Below are positions 53,861-62,400 of a stretch of 64,000 nt of DNA, piece after piece; the first letter of the stretch is position 1; each line of letters starts with the position of its first letter. A program made the position numbers and the translations under genes. This DNA is from Bacteroidetes bacterium GWF2_43_63 (GTDB lineage Bacteria; Bacteroidota; Bacteroidia; Bacteroidales; DTU049), in contig MEOQ01000019.1 in NCBI GenBank assembly GCA_001769275.1, positions 42,281 through 106,280 on the forward strand. Reading direction: 5' to 3'. The notes beneath the pieces are model-generated. The model had not been told where the DNA came from and ran no database searches. It was given only the letters and a program-made list of their open reading frames with translations.

Positions 53861-54556
53861 TTAGTTGGAGACACTTTTAACATCAATGTGTATCCCCGGA
53901 CTCATTGTGCTCGATAAAAACACACTCTTCACGTAGGTTCCCTTGGTTGTTGTAGGCTTCAGTTTGATAATTGTTGACAGGATTTCACGGGCATTATCTT
54001 CGAGCTTATCAACGCTGAATGAAGATTTACCTACTGAAGAATGGATAATTCCATACTTGTCAACTTTAAAATCAATTTTACCAGCTTTAACATCGGCAAT
54101 TGCTTTACCGACTTCCATGGTCACCGTCCCGGTTTTGGGGTTGGGCATAAGGCCACGGGGGCCGAGGATCTTACCCAGCGCACCAACCTTGGGCATTACA
54201 TTAGGAGTTGTTATTACAACATCCACGTCGGTCCAGCCACCTTTGATTTTGGCGATATAATCGTCAAGACCAACGTGATCGGCACCGGCAGCTTTGGCTT
54301 CTTCTTCCTTTTCAGGACCGCAGAGAACCAAAACCCGGACTGTTTTACCCGTACCATGAGGAAGCGTCACAGTGCCGCGAACCATTTGATTCGCTTTTCG
54401 GGGGTCAACGCCCAGTCGGACATCGAGGTCAACCGATGAATCGAATTTTGTGTAGGAAAGCTCCTTCACAAGCTTCAATGCGTCAGTCAACGTATATTGA
54501 GCAGCTTTGTCGAATTTGCTTAAGGCTTCTTTTCTTTTCTTGGAAATTCTCGCCAT
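53861..54556 (-). CDS. rplA: Ribosomal protein L1
   Basis: A 231-residue L1 of normal length with the conserved stretch [20 protein letters not shown]. It binds 23S rRNA at the L1 stalk and, in many bacteria, represses its own operon by binding the rplK-rplA mRNA. Follows rplK by 17 bases. Confidence 0.98.
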   Translation of the reverse strand: MARISKKRKEALSKFDKAAQYTLTDALKLVKELSYTKFDSSVDLDVRLGVDPRKANQMVRGTVTLPHGTGKTVRVLVLCGPEKEEEAKAAGADHVGLDDYIAKIKGGWTDVDVVITTPNVMPKVGALGKILGPRGLMPNPKTGTVTMEVGKAIADVKAGKIDFKVDKYGIIHSSVGKSSFSVDKLEDNAREILSTIIKLKPTTTKGTYVKSVFLSSTMSPGIHIDVKSVSN

Positions 54557-54573
54557 GTCAGTTCTTTTTTTTA

Positions 54574-55023
54574 TTATGCATTAGTTTCGAAAGGGGCAGT
54601 GCCGGTAACTTTGATACCCATACTCCGGGCTGTTCCTGCTACCATGCGCATAGCTGATTCAACTGTGAAACAGTTAAGGTCAACCATTTTTGCATCAGCA
54701 ATAGCTTGAATCTCTTCCCAGGTTATCGATGCCACCTTGTCGCGATTAGGCTCGCCTGATCCTTTTTGGATTTTGGCCTTTTCCAGAAGCTGTACAGCTA
54801 CCGGAGGAGTCTTAACGATAAAGTCAAATGACTTGTCTTTGTAAACCGTAATAATGCAGGGGAGCAACTTGCCGGCCTGCTCCTGCGTACGTGCGTTAAA
54901 CTGCTTGCAGAACTCCATGATGTTCACGCCCTTGGAACCCAATGCAGGTCCTACGGGTGGTGAAGGATTGGCGGCTCCTCCTTTAATTTGCAGCTTAATT
55001 AATCCAGCAACTTCTTTTGCCAT
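54574..55023 (-). CDS. rplK: Ribosomal protein L11
   Basis: A 149-residue L11 with the [20 protein letters not shown] motif near the N-terminus and the C-terminal rRNA-binding domain ([20 protein letters not shown]). It forms the GTPase-associated centre together with 23S rRNA and is the target of thiostrepton-type antibiotics. Confidence 0.98.
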   Translation of the reverse strand: MAKEVAGLIKLQIKGGAANPSPPVGPALGSKGVNIMEFCKQFNARTQEQAGKLLPCIITVYKDKSFDFIVKTPPVAVQLLEKAKIQKGSGEPNRDKVASITWEEIQAIADAKMVDLNCFTVESAMRMVAGTARSMGIKVTGTAPFETNA

Positions 55024-55047
55024 GAGATTTGTCTTTTTACTCGTTTA

Positions 55048-55593
55048 TTATTCTTTTTCAACCTGCATAAAACTCAACTCGAGCGGAGTTTTTCTGCCAA
55101 ATATTTTTACCATGACCTTGAGCTTTTTACGCTCTTCGTTCACTTCTTCTATGACACCGGAGAAGCTGTTGAACGGGCCGTCTATTACGCGCACAGATTC
55201 ACCAACCAGAAATGTTTCGTACATCTCTTCTCCTTTGTCGGCCAGTTCGTCCACTTTGCCCAAAATGCGGTTAACCTCATTCTGACGCATTGGGATGGCT
55301 TCACCCTTGCTTCCGAGGAAGCCGAGTACGCCCGGCACACTCTTTATAATGTGTTCAATTTCACTGTCAAGAACAGCTTCAACAAGTATGTACCCGGGAA
55401 AGAAATTTCTTTCCTTGGTCACTTTTTTGCCTTTGCGGATCTGGAATACTTTTTCCATAGGTATTAATACCTGTGACACAGCATCTTGAAAACCAAGGCG
55501 GGCAATTTCATTATCAATGTATTGCTTCACCTTCTTTTCGCTTCCGCTGACCGCACGGACTACATACCATTTCTTTGATTCTTCGCTGCTCAT
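55048..55593 (-). CDS. nusG: Transcription antitermination factor NusG
   Basis: A 181-residue NusG. The NGN domain ([30 protein letters not shown]) binds RNA polymerase, and the C-terminal KOW domain ([32 protein letters not shown]) binds S10 or Rho. Located 12 bases after secE in the usual order. Confidence 0.97.
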   Translation of the reverse strand: MSSEESKKWYVVRAVSGSEKKVKQYIDNEIARLGFQDAVSQVLIPMEKVFQIRKGKKVTKERNFFPGYILVEAVLDSEIEHIIKSVPGVLGFLGSKGEAIPMRQNEVNRILGKVDELADKGEEMYETFLVGESVRVIDGPFNSFSGVIEEVNEERKKLKVMVKIFGRKTPLELSFMQVEKE

Positions 55594-55605
55594 GGTTGTT
55601 GTTTA

Positions 55606-55797
55606 CTAAAAAAGTCCGTAAACCAGTTTCAGAAGGTTCTCAAAAGAAAGGTCAATCACAAGCACCACACCTGCAATGATAAGAGAGGCGATGGAAACGA
55701 CGATGGCGCTTTCAGTCAGCTCAGGCCATGTGGGCCAGCTCACCTTGTTCAGCATCTCTTCCTTAACTTCTCTGAGGTTATTTAATAACTTTCTCAT
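55606..55797 (-). CDS. secE: Preprotein translocase subunit SecE
   Basis: A 63-residue protein with one membrane helix (about 30-52, SAIVVSIASLIIAGVVLVI) and the conserved cytoplasmic helix NLREVKEEMLNKVSWPTWPEL. It stabilises SecY. It lies between tRNA-Trp and nusG. Confidence 0.93.
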   Translation of the reverse strand: MRKLLNNLREVKEEMLNKVSWPTWPELTESAIVVSIASLIIAGVVLVIDLSFENLLKLVYGLF

Positions 55798-55822
55798 CTT
55801 TTGATTTTTCTAGCCTTGTGTG

Positions 55823-55895
55823 CACGGGTGGTAGGAGTCGAACCCACAGCCTACGGTTTTGGAGACCGCCACTCTACCAATTGAGCTACACCCGT
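55823..55895 (-). tRNA. tRNA-Trp (anticodon CCA)
   Basis: A 73-base cloverleaf. Acceptor ACGGGTG with CACCCGT, discriminator G, T-arm GTGGG-TTCGACT-CCTAC, anticodon CCA in CTCCAAA. It sits between tuf and secE, as in many Bacteroidota. Confidence 0.95.
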
Positions 55896-55952
55896 GTGTG
55901 AAAAGTATTCACTTATATTTCAAAGCGAATACTCTTCACTAAAGGTTGTTTA

Positions 55953-57140
55953 TTAGTCCAGAATTTCAGTTACCTGACCTGCACCAACCGTACGACCGCC
56001 TTCACGGATAGCGAAACGGAGGTTCTGATTCATTGCAATCTCGGTGATGAGATTAACAGTGATAGAGAGGTTGTCGCCAGGCATAACCATTTCAACACCG
56101 TCCGGAAGTACAACTTCGCCGGTTACGTCAGTGGTGCGGAAATAGAATTGAGGACGATATTTGTTGTGGAACGGAGTGTGACGTCCGCCTTCTTCTTTCT
56201 TCAGAATCACAACCTCAGCTTTGAAAACTTTGTGAGGTTTGATTGAACCCGGTTTCGCGATAACCATACCACGACGGATTTCGTTTTTGTCGATTCCGCG
56301 GAGGAGAAGACCTACGTTGTCGCCAGCTTCGCCACGATCAAGGATCTTGCGGAACATTTCAACACCGGTTACAACTGATTTCAGTTTTTCTGCACCGAGG
56401 CCAAGAATATCAACTGATTCACCAGAATTGATAACGCCTGTTTCAATACGACCGGTAGCAACTGTACCACGGCCAGTGATTGAGAACACGTCTTCAATTG
56501 GCATCAGGAATTCTTTTTCCATTGCACGTACAGGAATTGGAATGAAGCTGTCAACAGCTGCCATTAATTCCATAATTTTCTCAACCCAAACTGGTTCTTT
56601 ATTGAGACCACCAAGAGCTGAACCACGGATAATCGGGGTGTTGTCACCATCGAAACCGTAGAAACTCAGAAGATCACGGATATCCATTTCAACGAGGTCG
56701 AGAAGTTCTTCATCATCAACAAGGTCAACCTTGTTCATGAAAACAACTATTTTAGGAACACCTACCTGGCGGGCCAGAAGGATATGTTCACGAGTTTGCG
56801 GCATAGGGCCGTCAGTTGCGGCAACAACCAAAATAGCACCGTCCATCTGAGCAGCACCGGTAACCATGTTCTTTACGTAGTCAGCGTGACCAGGACAGTC
56901 AACGTGAGCGTAATGACGGTTTTCGGTCGCATACTCAACGTGTGCGGTGTTGATGGTAATACCACGTTCTTTTTCTTCAGGAGCGTTGTCGATTGAATCG
57001 AATGACCTGAATTCTGCGAAACCCTTATCTGCAAGATTAAGAGTGATAGCGGCGGTTAACGTCGTTTTACCATGGTCAACGTGGCCGATGGTACCGATGT
57101 TAACGTGCGGCTTACTGCGATCGAATTTTTCTTTTGCCAT
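55953..57140 (-). CDS. tuf: Elongation factor Tu
   Basis: A 395-residue EF-Tu. G1 GHVDHGKTT, switch [14 protein letters not shown]3 [13 protein letters not shown]4 NKVD, G5 SAL are all seen. The beta-barrel domains follow. The start at 57140 is at the usual place ([14 protein letters not shown]); the upstream in-frame start would run into tRNA-Thr. It is the only tuf in the window. Confidence 0.99.
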   Translation of the reverse strand: MAKEKFDRSKPHVNIGTIGHVDHGKTTLTAAITLNLADKGFAEFRSFDSIDNAPEEKERGITINTAHVEYATENRHYAHVDCPGHADYVKNMVTGAAQMDGAILVVAATDGPMPQTREHILLARQVGVPKIVVFMNKVDLVDDEELLDLVEMDIRDLLSFYGFDGDNTPIIRGSALGGLNKEPVWVEKIMELMAAVDSFIPIPVRAMEKEFLMPIEDVFSITGRGTVATGRIETGVINSGESVDILGLGAEKLKSVVTGVEMFRKILDRGEAGDNVGLLLRGIDKNEIRRGMVIAKPGSIKPHKVFKAEVVILKKEEGGRHTPFHNKYRPQFYFRTTDVTGEVVLPDGVEMVMPGDNLSITVNLITEIAMNQNLRFAIREGGRTVGAGQVTEILD

Positions 57141-57185
57141 GCTGTTTGTCTGTTTATTGTTACTGTTTGTTTTAAATACCGAAAG

Positions 57186-57257
57186 AGCCTTTGGGGAGAG
57201 TTGAACTCCCGACCCCTTCCTTACCAAGGAAGTGCTCTACCCCTGAGCTACAAAGGC
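57186..57257 (-). tRNA. tRNA-Thr (anticodon GGT)
   Basis: A 72-base cloverleaf. Acceptor GCCTTTG with CAAAGGC, discriminator T, T-loop GAGTTCAACTC, anticodon GGT in TTGGTAA. Precedes tuf in the cluster. Confidence 0.95.
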
Positions 57258-57265
57258 ATTCTTCG

Positions 57266-57338
57266 AGCGGAAGACGGGGCTCGAACCCGCCACCTAAAGC
57301 TTGGAAGGCTTTCGCTCTACCAAATGAGCTACTTCCGC
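57266..57338 (-). tRNA. tRNA-Gly (anticodon TCC)
   Basis: A 73-base cloverleaf. Acceptor GCGGAAG with CTTCCGC, discriminator T, anticodon TCC in CTTCCAA. Eight bases upstream of tRNA-Thr(GGT). Confidence 0.95.
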
Positions 57339-57349
57339 TTAAAATTTTG

Positions 57350-57430
57350 TGGGGAGAGAAGGATTCGAACCTCCGAAGGTTGCCCAACAGATTTACAGTC
57401 TGCCCCGTTTAGCCACTCTGGAATCTCCCC
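57350..57430 (-). tRNA. tRNA-Tyr (anticodon GTA)
   Basis: An 81-base class II tRNA with a long variable arm (TTGGGCAACCTTCGG). Acceptor GGGGAGA with TCTCCCC, discriminator A, anticodon GTA in CTGTAAA. Confidence 0.95.
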
Positions 57431-57454
57431 ATTATTTTGCATTTTCCAAAAAAG

Positions 57455-57527
57455 AGCCGATGAAGGGACTCGAACCCCCGACAGGCGGTTTACAAAACCG
57501 CTACTCTACCAACTGAGTTACATCGGC
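57455..57527 (-). tRNA. tRNA-Thr (anticodon TGT)
   Basis: A 73-base cloverleaf. Acceptor GCCGATG with CATCGGC, discriminator T, anticodon TGT in TTTGTAA. First gene of the tRNA-tuf cluster, downstream of a TACTTTTG promoter. Confidence 0.95.
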
Positions 57528-57586
57528 ACTGGAAAATATTGAAACACAATGATAAACAACGATCCCTTTTATTTGAATACTCTTAT

Positions 57587-57616
57587 AAAAAAAGCAGTCC
57601 CTTAAATTGGGACTGC
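57587..57616 (-). terminator. Intrinsic terminator of hpf
   Basis: GCAGTCCC, 7-base loop, GGGACTGC, then TTTTTTT on the minus strand. It closes the xerC-hpf transcript and overlaps the promoter of the tRNA cluster by one base. Confidence 0.9.
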
Positions 57617-57623
57617 AAAAGTA
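57616..57623 (-). promoter_or_regulatory. -7 promoter element (TACTTTTG) of the tRNA-tuf operon
   Basis: TACTTTTG on the minus strand with TTTGG about 18 bases upstream. The next gene is tRNA-Thr(TGT) at 57527, giving a leader of about 85 bases that would contain the hpf terminator hairpin. Confidence 0.6.
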
Positions 57624-57666
57624 CAAAGATTTTTTAAAACACCAAACAATTTTGAAAAATTATTTT

Positions 57667-57963
57667 TTAAGGGTGAATTTTGTCCTTATGTTTGAGCAAT
57701 TGCTTTTTAATTGCATCGAGCGCTGAGTCTGTCGCTTCCTCAAATGTCTTACACTGTTTTTTTGCAAATAAATCATTGCCTGGAATATTTAGCCTGATTT
57801 CGGCGATTTTATTTTCCTGATTTTCCGAATTATCCAGTCGCAGTATAACTTCCCCGCTAATCAAATTGTCGTAATTAGTGGCAAGTTTTGTAATTTTTTC
57901 CTGGATAAAGTCCTCAAGGCTTTTGTCAGCTTTGAATTTTACTGAACTGATGCTGATTTTCAT
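57667..57963 (-). CDS. hpf: Ribosome hibernation promoting factor (short HPF)
   Basis: A 98-residue short-form HPF/YfiA: beta-alpha-beta-beta-beta-alpha fold with FKADKSLEDFIQEKITKL at the start and KKQCKTFEEATDSALDAIKK at the end. It binds the decoding centre of resting ribosomes. The ATG is preceded by AAAGGAGG with about 6 bases spacing, a strong Shine-Dalgarno sequence, rare in this genome and shared with rpsU. Confidence 0.95.
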   Translation of the reverse strand: MKISISSVKFKADKSLEDFIQEKITKLATNYDNLISGEVILRLDNSENQENKIAEIRLNIPGNDLFAKKQCKTFEEATDSALDAIKKQLLKHKDKIHP

Positions 57964-57981
57964 AATTTTTCCTCCTTTGTT

Positions 57982-58866
57982 TTAGGATTTAGGGTGAGAC
58001 TTGTGGTAGATTTCCTTTAGTTGCTTAATATTTGTGTGCGTGTAAATTTGTGTTGCCGCCAGGTTGGCATGTCCCAGCAATTCCTTGATCGAATTCAGGT
58101 CGGCTCCGTTTTGCAGCAAATGAGTGGCAAAGGTATGCCTCATCACATGGGGGCTCTTTTTACTGAGCGATGAAACACTGTCAAGGTAGCCGTGAATTGT
58201 GCGGTACACGAATTTTGGATAGAGTTTTTTGCCTGTGTTGGTGAGAAAATAATTCGGATCTGTTTCAAGATCGTCGAACCATGTTTCCTTAAGCTCGTCG
58301 TGGGCTTTCATCCGGGTAAGCAATTGCTCACTAAACGGCACTATCCGTTCTTTATTTCTTTTGCCGAGAATTTTAATAGTGCATTTGCTGTAATCGATGT
58401 CGCTTATTTTTATTCCAATCAGTTCACTCAGTCGCATTCCGGTTGCATAGAAAAATTCAAACATCAGATGATTGCGCACAGAGGGATAGTCGTTATCGTT
58501 TTCGCCGGAGTGAATGATCGTGCTTACTGATTTTTCATCAGCAAATACCGGCAAGCGCCCGGGCAATTTGGGCAGCGGAATATTTCGGGTCGGGTTGGTT
58601 TCGGTCAATCCTATATATATAAGGTACCGATAAAATGAAGACACTGCTGTTTTTTTTCTTCGCAGACTGCGTGGATTGTAATCATGAGCTGCCATATCGG
58701 CAAGCCATGAACGGACTACAGAAGGTGTACACTTTTCAAAGGCTAAACCTTGATAGTTTTCGTCCAGATATTTCCTGAACGAGTCAAGGTCGGTGCGGTA
58801 AGAAATGGCAGTGTGTACAGAGAATCTTTTTTCCTTGGTGAGGTATGTGATGAACCGTTCAATCAT
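57982..58866 (-). CDS. xerC: Tyrosine recombinase XerC/XerD
   Basis: A 294-residue tyrosine recombinase of housekeeping Xer type. Catalytic residues: R145 (GMRLSEL), K169, H240 and R243 (HVMRHTFA), H266 (LGHAN), Y275 (IYTHTN). It resolves chromosome dimers at dif. It starts at the edge of the rpsU terminator, so most transcription may come from readthrough or a weak TATCTTTA box near 58901. It is in the conserved rpsU-xerC-hpf order. Confidence 0.95.
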   Translation of the reverse strand: MIERFITYLTKEKRFSVHTAISYRTDLDSFRKYLDENYQGLAFEKCTPSVVRSWLADMAAHDYNPRSLRRKKTAVSSFYRYLIYIGLTETNPTRNIPLPKLPGRLPVFADEKSVSTIIHSGENDNDYPSVRNHLMFEFFYATGMRLSELIGIKISDIDYSKCTIKILGKRNKERIVPFSEQLLTRMKAHDELKETWFDDLETDPNYFLTNTGKKLYPKFVYRTIHGYLDSVSSLSKKSPHVMRHTFATHLLQNGADLNSIKELLGHANLAATQIYTHTNIKQLKEIYHKSHPKS

Positions 58867-58899
58867 AAAAAAATCCCACTAACCGGTGATTAATGGGAT
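58867..58899 (-). terminator. Intrinsic terminator between rpsU and xerC
   Basis: ATCCCATTAA pairs with TTAGTGGGAT with one mismatch, loop of about 6 bases, then TTTTTTT that runs directly into the xerC ATG. Confidence 0.85.
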
Positions 58900-58932
58900 A
58901 AAGATAGTAATTTATTACTCAAAAGTCAAGCA

Positions 58933-59130
58933 CTACCCGTTCATTTGTTTTGAAAGCAGTCGCTGAACGTACAAAGCTTTAGACTGACTGTCCCTTTTAC
59001 GGGCAGAGGGTTTGGTAAATTTTTGGCGGTCACGAAGTTCACGGGCTACGCCTGTTTTTTCAAATTTACGTTTCAGTTTCTTCAACGCTTTGTCAATGGT
59101 GTCACCTTCCTTTAGTGTAACAATGATCAT
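58933..59130 (-). CDS. rpsU: Ribosomal protein S21
   Basis: A 65-residue bS21 (MIIVTLKEGDTIDKALKKLKRKF, then ARELRDRQKFTKPSARKRDSQ). bS21 lies near the 3' end of 16S rRNA and, in Bacteroidota, helps hide the anti-Shine-Dalgarno sequence. The leader carries AAAGGAG seven bases before the ATG, the strong ribosome-binding site known to sense that state and control rpsU translation in Flavobacterium. Promoter TACCTTTG lies further upstream. Confidence 0.97.
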   Translation of the reverse strand: MIIVTLKEGDTIDKALKKLKRKFEKTGVARELRDRQKFTKPSARKRDSQSKALYVQRLLSKQMNG

Positions 59131-59137
59131 ATCGATT

Positions 59138-59144
59138 CTCCTTT
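59138..59144 (-). promoter_or_regulatory. Strong Shine-Dalgarno sequence of rpsU (AAAGGAG)
   Basis: AAAGGAG on the minus strand, seven bases before the ATG of rpsU. It is one of very few such sites in this window. Confidence 0.85.
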
Positions 59145-59167
59145 CGATTGGTTATTAAATTGGGCTG

Positions 59168-59175
59168 CAAAGGTA
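59168..59175 (-). promoter_or_regulatory. -7 promoter element (TACCTTTG) of rpsU
   Basis: TACCTTTG on the minus strand, 37 bases upstream of the ATG at 59130. Confidence 0.7.
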
Positions 59176-59484
59176 TTAAAAAATTCCATTATAATACAAT
59201 CAATTGAATAAAAATTGATTTTCCGTGTCATAAAACGCAATTTGTACGTTTTTTTATCGATGTTTGTTAAATTGTTGAATTCAATCAAAACTAGAACTAT
59301 TGCAAACAAAATTGCGGGTTTTCGATGTTGAATCTGTATGTTATTGCTATTACATGCATGTTAATATGTAAAATTTAGCAATGTTGGAATTAAACATCGT
59401 CGATGAATTTGTATCAAACGTCACGAGTGTCTCGTATAATAACGTTGCACATATTGTTGTCTTTCTGGAAATAAATAGCCTAAT
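59176..59484. other. AT-rich intergenic region between rpsU and the PKD protein gene
   Basis: About 300 bases, very AT-rich, without a gene. A short inverted pair, CGATGTT (about 59320) and AACATCG (about 59392), flanks a 70-base stretch. No clear TAnnTTTG box is found upstream of the plus-strand gene at 59485; TATTGTTG near 59452 is the nearest. Confidence 0.5.
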
Positions 59485-62400
59485 ATGAAGAGCCTTTTAC
59501 TATCACTCATTGTGATTTGCAATTTTTTACTCGCACAGGCTCAAGCTCCTGTGGCGAATTTCATTGCAATCACGCCTACTTCGGGATGCGGTTTTCTCTC
59601 GGTCACTTTTCAGGATCAAAGCACCGGGAATCCTACCAGCTGGAACTGGGATTTCGGCGATGGTACCACCCATTCGACTTTGCAAAACCCAACCCATGTG
59701 TATTCTACCAACGGTACATATACCGTTAAACTTACTGTTACCAATGCTTCCGGCAGCAATTCGTTCACCCGGACAAATTACATTGTGGTTCACAAGAAAC
59801 CGGTGGCGAATTTTTCAGGGTTGCCTGTCAGCGGTTGTCAGCCACTTACAGTGCAGTTTAGCGATGTCACAACGCTTGGCGACGGGCCTATTTCGAACTG
59901 GAACTGGAATTTCGGTGATGGCTTCAGCTCTACAACGGGCAATCCTTCTCATACTTACACCAATACCGGTTCTTTCAATATTGTGCTACTCATAACCGAT
60001 ATTTATGGATGCTCAGCAAATAAAACTGTCAATAGTTATATTACTGTTTATCCCAACCCGGTTGCAGGATTCACCAGCACCAACAATACGGCATGCAGCT
60101 CGCCCGCAACCGTCGACTTCACAAACACTTCAACAGGAGCTGGCCTGACTTATTTATGGAATTTTGGCGACGGCGGAACCAGTACCGATCAGAATCCATC
60201 GCATCAATACACAACAGGTCAGTACACAGTCACGCTCATCGTTACAAATTCCAACGGTTGTGAGGACACGCTGGTGATGAATAATTTTGTAAATATTGTT
60301 GTTCCGGTGCCCAATGTTACATTTGGTCCAAATGCCGGCTGCAAGCCATTACCTGTAAGTTTTCAATGTCTTAATACCGGTATTGCCAGTGCTTCCTGGA
60401 ATTTCGGCGATGGAGGCACATCTACAGCTTTAAATCCTTCACACACATACACCAATTCCGGAATATACACCATTACTTTTTCAGCGGTTGACACTTATGG
60501 ATGTCCCATGGATACTCAGTTTACAGATACCATTGAAGTGTATCCGTCGCCTGTTTTCAATTTTTCGGCTGTTGACCCGGTTGGTTGTATGATCCCATTT
60601 ACTGTTGATTTTGTCGCTGATCCGGGTTTTGTAAACTATGTCTGGAGTTTCGGCGGGCCTGATACAGCCAATGCTTCCAATACCTATAATGCATTCGGAA
60701 ATTTTCCCGTAACGCTGACTGTAACGGATACCAATGGCTGTGTAGGAGTATTAACGAAACCAAACTATGTACAGATTGCACCGCCGCCGGTGACTTTTTC
60801 CGCCGATGTGTTTTCGGGTTGCGCACCGCTTGATGTGCAGTTTACATCAGCTTCGGGCGGAGCAGGAACAACCTACATCTGGAATTATGGCGATGGTTCG
60901 CCACTGGACACAGCGATTAATCCTCTCCACATCTACGGCGATTCCGGGGTGTTTAATGTTACGCTTTCAATTATCAATGCTGAAGGTTGCCCCAACACTA
61001 TAACCATGAATAATTATATCATGGCGGGCCTTCTACCTCAGGTTGGTTTTTTTGCTGAAGACACCATTGTGTGTTACAGCGAAATGGTTTATTTTCACGA
61101 CAGCTCAAGCAGCTACGTTGAAAGCTGGAACTGGGATTTTGGCGACGGACAGTTTGGAAGTGGTCCGGATCCAACGCACCAGTATGGAGATACAGGAACA
61201 TTTACTATTTCTTTGGTTGCGACTCACAATGGTTGCCGCGATACGCTGGTCAAAGAGGATTATATCGTTATCTGGCCACCAATTGCAGCTTTTTCGCCTT
61301 CACCTGCATTGCTTTGTTCATATCCCGACACTGTGCACTTTACCGATCAGTCGGTCGGTGCCGAAACCTGGCTCTGGACTTTTGATGATGGAGGAACAGA
61401 TACTATTCAGAACCCCGACTATATATACTCTGCTCCCGGACAATATATGGTTGAATTACTCGTGACAAATTCCAATGGCTGCCGCGACTCGATTGAAGTA
61501 CAGGTAAGGGTGGATGAGGTTTTTGCGAACTTTCAATCCAATATCCCCGAGGTCTGTATGTATGATCCGGTATTGTTTTCAGATCTTTCCACTGCATATG
61601 TTTCCATTGCAAACAGAGCATGGACTTTTGGTGATGGAGCAAATTCTTCCGGCGCGCCCGCTTCGGTAAGTCATAGCTACAATGCGGCCGGGATATACGA
61701 TGTGACGCTTCTGGCAACAGATAGCTGGGGTTGCACTGACGATACTACAATAACCAGTATAATAACCGTTGATCAGCTTCCTTCGCCGAATTTCTCGCCT
61801 ACAACTCCTCTTACGGGGTGCACTCCGCTTACGGTTGAATTTGCCGATAACAGCACTGCCGCAGCACCTGCTGTCTTGACCAATTGGTTGTGGAATTTTG
61901 GAAACGGCTCCACATCTACAGCTCATCCTACGGTGCAGTATACTTATTACACAGCTGGCAACTATAATATTTCGCTCACAGTAACTGATTCAAAAGGTTG
62001 CGACAGCACAAAAATTTTCTACAATTACGTGCATCCGACCAAACCAAACCCCTCATTTCACACCACTCATACCAACAACGTTTTCTGCTATTCAGAAACT
62101 GCGACATTCGTCAACACAAGTACTGCAGCCATTTCCTATGAATGGGATTTTGGTGATGGAAGTCCGGCCAGCACTTTGACCAACCCAACGCATACATACA
62201 CGGTTGATACCACCACGGTTTTTACTGTTACTCTTGTTGCCACTGATGCCAATGGCTGTGACAGTGCTTATTCCTTGAATATTACCGTCTCGATGCCGTT
62301 CCCCGATTTTTCTGCTCCCGTTGTGAGCACGCTTTGTCCACCGCTGATTGTTGATTTCAGTAATCAATCATCTTCGGATGTCACGCAGTTTTCGTGGAAC

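Noticed and set aside
57982..58866. XerC-like gene as an integron integrase
   Set aside because: It lies in the conserved rpsU-hpf block, lacks the IntI-specific insertion, and is 16 kb from the attC-like elements.
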